Assembly: GCA_001730085.1 (NCBI GenBank)
Contig: MDLB01000046.1
Location: forward strand, 1-9,244
DNA: 9,244 nt
Direction: 5' to 3'
Source of the DNA: PVC group bacterium (ex Bugula neritina AB1)
GTDB taxonomy: Bacteria; GCA-001730085
How positions within the stretch are numbered: the first letter of the stretch is position 1; the number at the start of each line of letters is the position of its first letter. Shown here piece after piece: positions 1 to 9,200 of this stretch. Position numbers and translations under genes: made by a program. Below the pieces are notes generated by a model that was not told the DNA's origin, did not search any database, and saw only the letters and a list, made by a program, of their open reading frames with translations.

Positions 1-240
1 GTTATTCACGACGCGCAAGCGAAAGATGACGCAAATTCAGAAGCGGACGAAAGAGTTAGATATACCTTAGAAGAAGGCTTGGACGCAGATAAAGTCACGT
101 TGGATGAAGCTGGAAACGTTCGCCTTAAAGAAAGTGCGGATAGAGAAACGAAAGATCGCTATGAAATCAATATTGTTGCGAAAGATGATCAGGGAATGGA
201 AACGGTCCAAAATGTGATCGTGAATATCCTAGATGAAGAT
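1..240 (+). other. Cadherin-like domain A1 (N-terminal part missing)
   Basis: Codons 1-80. It shows the cadherin pattern: VIHDAQAKDD strand, YTLEEG, then ESADRETKDRYEI (the position of the classical LDxE motif), VAKDDQG (DxD/DxG-like), and the linker NILDED, equivalent to the calcium-binding DxNE/DxND. The first strand with its xEN motif lies before the window. It is 87% identical in nucleotides (208/240) and in protein (74/85, counted slightly past the domain) to A2. Confidence 0.8.
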
Positions 241-3200
241 GAGGCGCCTCTTTTCGCGACAGATACAGCGACAGAGCTTAGCCTTGCCGAAAACTTAGCG
301 GAAGGAATAGTGATCTACGATGTCCAAACACAAGATGATGGACAATCACCTGACGAAGGAGTTACTTATAGCCTAGAAGGTGGAGAGGATGCCTTTGAAA
401 TCAATGCCGAAGGTGGCCAGATAGCTTTAAAAGGCCGTCCTGATTTTGAGACAAAAGACAATTATGAGCTAACAGTTGTAGTGACAGATGAAGCCAATCA
501 AGAGACACGTCAAACAATCAGTGTCAAAATTAAGGATCTTGATGAGGCAGATCTGAAAGATGCAGAAGAAGGAGTGCAAACGACAAGTACAGTCATTGCG
601 AATGCTCAAGCGATCGAAGAGGGAACAACGTTTGGATTGGATGTCGCACACCCAACGGCAGGGGATATCGAAACCCTCCGTATTGCTTTGAGCGGAGAAG
701 GCTTGGATGTTGAGACAGACCTTTTGATCTGGGACAGAGATGTTGAGATCAACTTGAATCAAGACTTTAATGCAATAGGTTCAAAAAGTACTTTTGCTTA
801 TGCTTACACGAGTAATACGAGAACTTTATTAATATCAAAGGGTAATGATGATCACTTCTCTGCGTCACAGGTCAAGATGATTTTAGATGAAATGTTATTA
901 AAGAATGCCTCTGAAATATTCAAGGATGGTGAGCGTATAGCGACAATTAATTATATTGATAACGAAGGACATGAAGGAGAAAGTGCGGAGGCGAGAATAG
1001 ACGTCCGTGCTACAGAGCCAAGTTTAATAACCATTACAGATAATGATGAAGAATCAGTGACGACAGGAGAAGTCACTTATACACTCGTCTTTAGTCATAA
1101 GATCGCCGCTTTAAGTGCAGAAAATGTTCAGTTGGTCGATGCGGACGGTAATGTTTTGGATAAAACATCTTGGGTTTTAAGTGAGCCAAGTACAGAAGAT
1201 AGTATCACGTGGACAATGACATTGAGCCCTGTTGATGGAGAAGTGGATACAACGGATGTTCGCTTGCAAATAGCTGAGGGAGCGATCGAAGATATTTACG
1301 GTAATCCCATCAGTGAAACAGTTCAAGAGGTTTCTTCTCAAAGTTTCGACACAACAGCACCTGTTTTTGAAGCTGGAGAAAGTATCAACATAGACCTTGT
1401 AGAAAACACAACTTCGGATACTGTTATTCACGACGCACAGGCGAAAGATGATGCAAGTTCAGAAGCGGATGAAAGAATCACGTATACCTTAGAAGAAGGT
1501 TTGGACGCCGACAAAGTCACGTTGGATGAAGCTGGAAATATTCGTCTTAAAGAGAGTTCTGATAGAGAAACGAAAGACCGTTATGAAATAAACATCGTTG
1601 CAAAAGAGGACAAAGGAATGGAAACCGTCCAAAAGCTGATCGTGAATATCCTTGATGAAGATGAATCGCCTTTATTGGTCGAGGGGACACCTGATGCTCT
1701 GACTGTTGCTGAAAATAGCCTTGTAGGAAAGGTTATTTTCGATGTTCAAAGTAGTGATGACGGCAAAGAGATAGATGAAAATGTGATTTATGCTCTAGAA
1801 GGAGAAACTTCTAGCCTTGATGTTTTTGATATCAATACAGAAGATGGAAAAATCTCATTAAAAACGCGTCCTGACTTTGAGACACAAGAGAGTTATTCTT
1901 TCACGCTTGTGGCGAAAGATGAATCAGGTCTTGAGACGCGTAAAGAGATGACGGTGAATATTAAGAATCTGCATGAGATTGACCTTGATGGAACAACAGA
2001 AGGAACTCAAAGAGAGATTTTAAGAGATGTCAATGGAATAGATCTAGAACAAGGCGTTGCTTTCGGGATAGAGGTATCTAGTGAGACTGTTGGAATAGTT
2101 GAAGCTATCAATATTCAACTGAGTGGAGAGGCCTTAGATTTAGTGAATGATAAACTCCTCTTCGAAAACAGCCTCTTGATGAGTTTATCAGAAGATACAC
2201 AGATAGTGAGTGCTCTTACGAGATTTGTATATGACTATAATCATGAAAAACAAACATTGAGGATAGCGAAGGATACAGATGATCATTTTACTGTTGATCA
2301 AGTGAAACATATCTTATCCGGTATGGCTTTAAAAAATACTAAAGATATCCCTGGGGATGGTATAAGAGTTGCCACTTTAAGCTATATTGATCATGATGGT
2401 GATGAGGGAGAAACATCCTCTGCGAGACTTAATGTTCATGCAACGAAACCGAAGGTATTAACCATTGTTTCTAATAAGAATGGAGAGGTTTGCTCCGAGG
2501 AGGCTACTTATACGTTGATTTTTAATCAAAATATAGGAGATAGCTTTACTTTAGACGCGATAGATCTAGTTGACTCTTTTGGAAATATTCTTGATAAAAA
2601 CTTGTGGGAGATACAAAACCCTGTAAGTGAAGATGGAGTTGTTTGGCATGTTTCCTTAAAGCCGATCAATGGAGAGGTAGATAAAACTTTTGTGAGACTA
2701 AGGATTTTAGAAGGTGAGATTCAAGACCTTTATGGGAATGAAAATGAGCTATTTGTAGAAAGTGGCTCTGGACAAGCCTTTGATTCCAAAGCTCCTATAT
2801 TTGAAGATGGCGATTCTTTTCATATTGCCATTAATGAAGATATAGATTCGAACATGGTCATACATGACATACAAGCTATTTCTGATGAAAACTCTTTAAT
2901 AGATGAAGGTATTTCTTACTCTTTAATAGGAGAAGATGCTTCTTTCTTTGATATAAATGAGAGCAATGGGGAGTTGCGATTTAAAGAGAATGTGGATGTT
3001 GAAGAGAAGTCTGTTTATAGTTTAAAAGTTTTAGCACAAGACACGCAAGGTTTGGAGTCAACTCAAGAACTAGATGTTTATATGAAAAATGGAAGTGAGT
3101 ATAAACATGCGATTCCAGTTTTTCTAACATTGGAAGAGTCTGATCCTGAAGCAGTTTCTATTGAAGAAAACTATTTAATAGATGAAAAGATCTATGATTT

Positions 3201-6200
3201 TGATGCGACCGATGATCGGAAGAATAAAGACTTTGGAGTGGAATATTCTATCAAGGAAGAAGGACTTCCTTTTTCTATAAATGATGAAGGTATTTTGAGC
3301 TTTAGTGTTTCTCCTGATTACGAAAGAGGGGATAAGGTTTATCAGCCCACAGTTGTTGCCACAAATGAAGCTGGTTTTTTTACGGAGAAAAACTTAACAG
3401 TTTCTATTGAAAATATTTATGAAGCACCTATTTTTTATGAGAATGATACTTTTATTGATGCTTATAGTTTTGAAATACCTGAAAATATGCAGGCAGGGTC
3501 TGAAGTCTATGATTTTTCAGCGTATAGTGATGATAGTTTAGAAGCAGATGTTCAATTGACTTATAGTTTTAAAGAAAATATCGATTCCGATCAGTCCCAA
3601 TTCGACTTAATCGCTGAAACAGGAAAGCTCCTATTAAAAGAGAATTCTGACTTTGAGGCTAAAGGTTCTTATTCTTTTATGATAGACGCGAGCGATGAAA
3701 ATGGATATAGCTCTGAAAGAAGTGTGGATATTCAGGTGAAAGATTTGAATGAAATGGATCTTGATGGGGCAGTTGAAAATGTTCAAAATACTTACTTTTC
3801 AATTGCTAATAAAATCGCTATGGGAAGAGGTCATTCTTTTGTAGATACAGTAGGTGAACCAAGTTTAGAAAATATTTCAGCCGTGAAAGTTATTTTAGGA
3901 GGAGATGGCTTAGATATCATTAATGATCATTTAGAGTTGGATGTCGAAGTTAATGTTGCTGAAGATCACTTTGTTCATGGTTCAGAAATTCCTTTAAATG
4001 TTAGCAATGAGGCAAGAGGAATAACTGTTAATCAAGTTGAAAATATAACGTATACCTACTCCTTTGAAGATAGATCCTTAATGTTATTTAAGGATAGTGG
4101 TGATTTGTTGACCACTTCTGAAGCTAAATCACTGATTGAAGGTATTGAGATAAAAAATGAAAATGATGCTTTATCAAACGGAGAAAGATCAGCAGTATTT
4201 TCTTATATTGATGATGAGGGTTATGAAGGAGAGTCAGCTATTGCGACAGTAAAAGTTGAAGCTTCAGGGATAGGCTTAACACAGGTTACAGATGATTCTG
4301 AAGGGGTTACGGAAGAGCCTGTTGAATTTGATCTTTTATTCAGTGAGCCTGTATCAGGGTTAAAAGCTGAGGCGATTGAACTTGTAACCGTTGAGGGGTA
4401 CAGGATAGATGAAACATACTGGAATATTGAAGAACCTTACACAGAGGATGGTGGTTTGGTTTGGACGGTAAAGATTACGCCACCTGAAGGCGAGAATGCT
4501 ATTGATACAACCGCGATTAGACTTAAAGTCGCAGAAGGTGCTGTAGCAAATGAATACGGCAATGTGAATGCTGAACTATTGCAACAAGGGTCTTCTCAAT
4601 CTTTTGATACATCGAGTCCAATTTTTATTTATCCTAAGATGGATGTGAATAGCATAGAAAATACGGATGCTGCCGAAGTTGTTTATGATGTTGATGTTCG
4701 TGATGATAAAAACTCTAAGAATGATGAAGGCATTATCTATTCATTAGGGGAAGGTCAGGATGCTGATGACTTTTTAATTGATAGTTCGACTGGAGAAGTT
4801 AGGTTCAAAGAAAGAGCGAATTATGAAGAAAAAACTTTTTATACGGTTAATGTTAAAGCTGAAGATACACAGGGCCTTTTTTCAATAAACCCTCTGAATG
4901 TCAATATTTTAAATATTTTAGAGCCCCCTGTTTTTCTAAATGACGGAAGTCACTTTTTTACTGTAGGTGAAAATGTTTCAACGAATACAGTGATATATGA
5001 TGTTGAGTCTAGCTATGAAGGAAAAGTCTATGACAAAGATGTTTTCTACGAAGTTGACGGAAGAGATAAGGATCATTTTCTAATAGATGAAGATAGTGGG
5101 TATCTCTTTTTTAGAAATGTTCCAGATTTTGAGACAGGTTTAAAGTCTTATGAATTACAAATTGTAGCGGAAGGAGAGTTTGGAGAAATAAGTCAGCAAT
5201 CATTAAATATTGATATTAAAGATCTTGATGAAGTTGACGTTGATGCTGATTCTTCTGGTATTCAAACCAGCCATACTCAATTTGTTAATGAGATTAATCA
5301 AGAAAGTGGAATTTCATTTGTTTCCAACCTAGCGCTCCCCACAGTTTCTGAGGTTTATCAAATCAAAGCCGTTCTTTCTGGAGGAGGCGAAGGTGATAGT
5401 CTTTACTTGGATCAAGAAATAGCTATTGATACAGATTATAGTGTAGACCAAAGCTCTTTTGGAGGTGTAACGGGTATCACGTATAGCTTCGATTCTGATG
5501 AAAAGCTTTTGATGCTATCAAAAAGTTCAAGTGATTCATTTTCTTCATTAGAGGTTAAGCAACTTATTGAAGCGATTGGCATTAAAAACACTACGGACTC
5601 TGTGGAAGATGGCATAAGGTCACTACAAATAAGCTATATTGATGGAGAAGGATACGAAGGAGAGTCAGGTGTTGCAAATATCGACCTTTATACAGGGGGG
5701 CTACGCTTAGAAAGTGTTACAGATGATAGCGTTAACTATGTTGTATATGGCTTAGGTGAAAATATTGATGGTGAGTATGAGATAGTTGAACGTGATGTTC
5801 TTGAAACGCTTACGCTTGAAGGAAGTTTTGACCCAAGTGTTTTTAATGAAAATAATGAGATTGATTTTTCAAAACCTGTCTATAGGAATACCAATGCTAG
5901 TGGTGATACTTGGTATATCTGGGGAAGAAAAAATGGAGGCTATTATGTTTCTCAACTTGATGATACAACCGAATGGTACTGGGAATCTATAAGTTCAGAT
6001 GAATCTTATGTTGAAAGACCACAAGATGTCAAAGTGTGGAAAAGCTTTTTTGGAGAGGCAAGTTTAGCTCCAGAGGTTTTACCTCAAACAATGGATAGAG
6101 CTTATGTTGAAGAGAAAGTTATTTCAGAAGGTGTTACGTATACGATTGAGTTTAACAGTAGTGTTGGAGAAGAACTAAGCCTTTCTAGTCTGGCTTGGGT

Positions 6201-9200
6201 TGATGAAAGAGGTGAAAATGTAGATATGAGCTTGTGGAATCTTGAAGATCCAATAAGCTTAGATGGCGGTAAAACATGGAGTCTTAAAGTAACTCCGCCA
6301 AGCCCTGAAGTTGAAAAAGTGAACCATACGAAGTTACGTTTAAAGGTTTTAGATGGCGAACTTATTGACAAGGTGTATGGAGGAGAAAATGAGACTTTGA
6401 TTCAAACAGTTTCTACTCAAACCTTTGATACAAGTGAGCCATATATCAAAAGAGGATTAGATGTTGATGTAAGTGCACTAGAGAGTACTGAAATCGGAAC
6501 CGAGATTTATGATGCGCATATTAATGAAAGAGATATTAAGCAAGAAGACTGGGGTATTCGTTACAGCTTAAGTGGTCGAGATGAGGAATACTTTGAAATT
6601 GACCCTTACACTGGAAAATTGAAAACAAAAGATGTCTTTGATTTTGAAGTAAAAGACACTTACTTCTTAGAGATAACAGCAGAGGATAGACAGGGGCGTA
6701 CAAAAGACCAATCGGTTAAAGTGGAGATTGTTAACGAGGATGACACGCCGCCGCACTTTTTGATAAGTGAGGAAAGTATTCAAGTGAGAGAGAATACTCC
6801 TATAGATAAGGTCATTTATAACTTTCAAGCTATAGATAATTATGGTGACTACGATGAAGATATCACTTATCGTTTGGAACAAGGTTCGGATGAGTTTGAG
6901 ATTGATCCTAATTTGGGATATTTAAGACTAAAGGAAGTGCCAGATTATGAAACAAGGAAAGAGTATTCTCTTGAAATTGTTGCTACGGATGTAGAAGGGA
7001 ATGAAACTTCTAAAAACATAGATCTAGAAGTCATAAACTTATTAGAGACAGATAAGAATTCTGCGACTATTGTCTCTGAAGATTCGAGTATCAATATTGA
7101 CGGGGTTAAAAATAATCACTTTTTAATCAAGTTTTTAGATGCGGTTGATGTGGCTCAGATATCACCAAATGACTTTATATTAAGTGGAAGCGATACTTTG
7201 GGTACGGAGCCTTGGGGTCTTGATTTTGCAGCTATTGATGAAGTCGATGGATATGCACAAACATTTGATATCACGTTAGGTGGAAATGCTAAAATCTCAG
7301 ATGGAGGATTTTTAACTCTGGATAAAGAAGCTTTGATTTTAGATTCAGGAGAAAGTCCTTTGGAAGATGTGGAGTGGCAACTTCCAGATATAGAACCTAC
7401 CTCTTTTGATAGAGTTGGCTTAAGAGTGATTGACGAAGATAATAATGGGCTTTACAACGGAGGCGATTCAATTATTCTAGCTTTTTCGGAGCTGGTAGAG
7501 TCGGATATTATAGATCCGAAGACGAATCTTCTTATAAAGTCTGGAGGGCTTAAAAGTTCAACTTTTTCACCGATTGAAGAAATGATTTTTAACGGAAAAA
7601 CTTATGCAAAGTCTTATCAAATTGATTTAGACTCTTCTCTGTCTTTTGCTGCTGGTGATTCTTTTAAAATTGCGAAACAAAGTGTTAAAGATATGAATGG
7701 GAATTCACCGGCCTTTGACCTTGAGTTGTTTTTTCCTAATCCTATTTTGCCTAATATGCAGATGCTTGATCCTATCATAGCATTGGATACAGATGGTGAT
7801 GGGGTAAAGGATGATGCTTTACTTGTAACGTTTTCGATGCCTGTTAAAAAACGTTCCCTTGGCTTGAGCTGGTGGAGTCTTAATAATGAACATCATTTCG
7901 GAGAGGGAGCGTCTGTCACAGCAATTGATTTAAAAGATGGGTTTGCGAAGAGTTTTCAAATTGACTTTGGAAAAGATTCTACCGTAGCTTCTGGAGATAT
8001 TCTTACATTAATAAGAGGTAGAGTTGTAAAAGCTGATGGTAGTTATCCCGAAGATGATTTGCGCTTTGATATTCCAGATATGGATGCTCCTTTTAGACCT
8101 ATGGTTTCTAGTTCGAAAATATCTTCGAGCGTAGAACCTGTGATAGAGGGTTACGCTGAAAAAAATACGATTGTTCATGTAACGGTTTCTTTTGGAGATA
8201 TAGATTTTAAATATAAGGTTAAATCAGACTTGCAAGGTGCTTGGCTGGTTGACTTGGGAGAAGAGGATGAAAATGGTTTGAAGCCTTTATTTTCTGACGG
8301 AGATTCTTTTGAGTATAAGCTTTTGATAGAAGATTTGAATCAAAATATATCTGAAGAAATGACTCAGTCCATGTCGATAGATATGACAAAACCTGTTTAT
8401 GAAGGTTACTTTTTTAACCCTGAAAATAGAGAGTTAACTTTTTCTTTTAATGAAAGTCTTCAGGAGGTTGCTGGGACTAATATTATAGACAATATTTCTG
8501 TGAAATATGGAGATAATACCCCAGTGTTAGCGTCTAATATTGAAGATATTTTATTAGATGTAGATGACCCGAAGCAGTTGAAAATCCTTTTTGGAAGCGA
8601 AGTTGACTTGTCAAAAAGTTTAAAAGTGGATATTGCAGTTTCGTCTTTAGAAAACTTGGCAGGTTTAAGTTTGGATGAGATTTCGGGTATTGAGATTATA
8701 ACGACAGCACCTGTTTTAACAAGAGCTGCTTTAAGAATAAACCAGGGAAAAAGGGTTGTTATTACAGAAGAAAGTATTAATGTTGTTGATACGAATACCT
8801 CTGATGAAGATATTACAATAACCCTTGCGGAGGTTGATGGGGGGGAATTCCTTTTGGATGATGCGACCGTTGTTACGACTTTTACTAAAGAAGATATAGT
8901 CTCTGGTCGGATATCTTTTCAGCATGATGGTAGTGAAAATGCTCCTAGTTTTAAAGTTGGAATGAGCGATGGAGACAGCACGGTTGCTCCAGAAACCGAA
9001 GCCGAAGTTCGTTTTGGAAGAATAGAATCTTCAGGGTTAATAGCTCATTGGGATGCGAGAAATATGGACGGAGATGGAGATATTTCTACAAATCCTTCGG
9101 ACGGAGAATCAGTGTCCCTCTGGAAAGATGTATCAGGGTCAGCAAATGATCATGATGCTTTTCAAAATACGCTTTCTATGCAACCTACATATGCTGAGAG

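Larger units (their letters stand above)
1..1368 (+). repeat. Composite repeat unit 1 (A-B-C-D), 5' truncated by window
   Basis: This is the first visible copy of the four-module unit: part of cadherin A, cadherin B, module C and Ig-like module D, ending at the junction QSFDTTAPVF. Base 1 aligns with base 1423 of unit 2, an offset of 1,422 bp or 474 codons. Its codons are richer in G+C than those of later units. Confidence 0.85.
1369..2802 (+). repeat. Composite repeat unit 2 (A-B-C-D), complete
   Basis: A complete copy of the basic unit, about 478 codons, with the order cadherin A, cadherin B, C, D. It ends at the junction QAFDSKAPIF. Its A cadherin is nearly the same as that of unit 1, while B, C and D have clearly diverged by eye. 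It carries the only cysteine seen in the window (2491). Confidence 0.85.
2803..4626 (+). repeat. Composite repeat unit 3 (A-B-B'-C-D), expanded by one cadherin
   Basis: The third copy, about 608 codons. The extra length against unit 2 is mostly a third cadherin, with a C module about 12 residues longer. It ends at QSFDTSSPIF. Several cadherin linkers in this unit lack the usual acidic DxDE signature, which suggests decay of some calcium sites. Confidence 0.8.
4627..6447 (+). repeat. Composite repeat unit 4 (A-B-C-insert-D), expanded by a Trp/Tyr-rich module
   Basis: The fourth copy, about 607 codons. It has the usual two cadherins, C and D, but about 115 residues rich in aromatic amino acids lie between C and D. 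It ends at the degenerate junction QTFDTSEPYI. Confidence 0.8.
6448..7053 (+). repeat. Composite repeat unit 5, truncated to two cadherins (A-B); end of the array
   Basis: Only cadherins A and B of the unit are present. No C module follows: the next sequence is a D-like domain and then unrelated Ig-like modules. This marks the distal border of the tandem array. Confidence 0.7.

Noticed and set aside
469-762. Minus-strand open frame of 97 codons
   Set aside because: It is antisense to cadherin B1 and module C1. Its Cys-rich, unpatterned product reflects reverse-complemented Asp/Glu codons, and the sense frame has clear domain homology.
1177-1431. Minus-strand open frame of 84 codons
   Set aside because: Antisense to D1 and A2; no recognisable domain or ribosome binding site argument, and the sense frame is conserved between units.
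5786-5992. Plus-strand open frame of 68 codons in another frame
   Set aside because: It overlaps the aromatic insert, whose main-frame reading has a coherent pattern. I considered it as a sign of a frameshift, but the main frame stays open and D4 continues in the same frame.
6102-6371. Minus-strand open frame of 89 codons
   Set aside because: Antisense to D4; serine-rich low-complexity product typical of a shadow frame.
6667-6882. Minus-strand open frame of 71 codons with a hydrophobic look
   Set aside because: Antisense to cadherins A5 and B5; the hydrophobicity comes from complementing acidic codons and no membrane protein family is recognisable.
1-7053. Periodic repeats as a possible CRISPR array or mobile element
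   Set aside because: The repeats are over 1.4 kb, coding, in frame and diverged at the protein level; there are no short identical repeats with spacers, and no transposase or terminal inverted repeats.
7432-7815. Acidic DxDxDG loops as RTX nonapeptide repeats
   Set aside because: The GGxGxDxxx tandem pattern is absent; each loop occurs once per Ig-like module.
8820-8850. G run near 8841 (gggggg) as a possible phase-variation tract
   Set aside because: The run is only about six G, occurs inside a conserved Gly-Gly codon pair of the CSPG-like module, and the frame is intact on both sides; too short to argue for slippage.
8731-8925. Minus-strand open frame of 64 codons
   Set aside because: Antisense to the CSPG-like module, whose sense reading matches its family signature.
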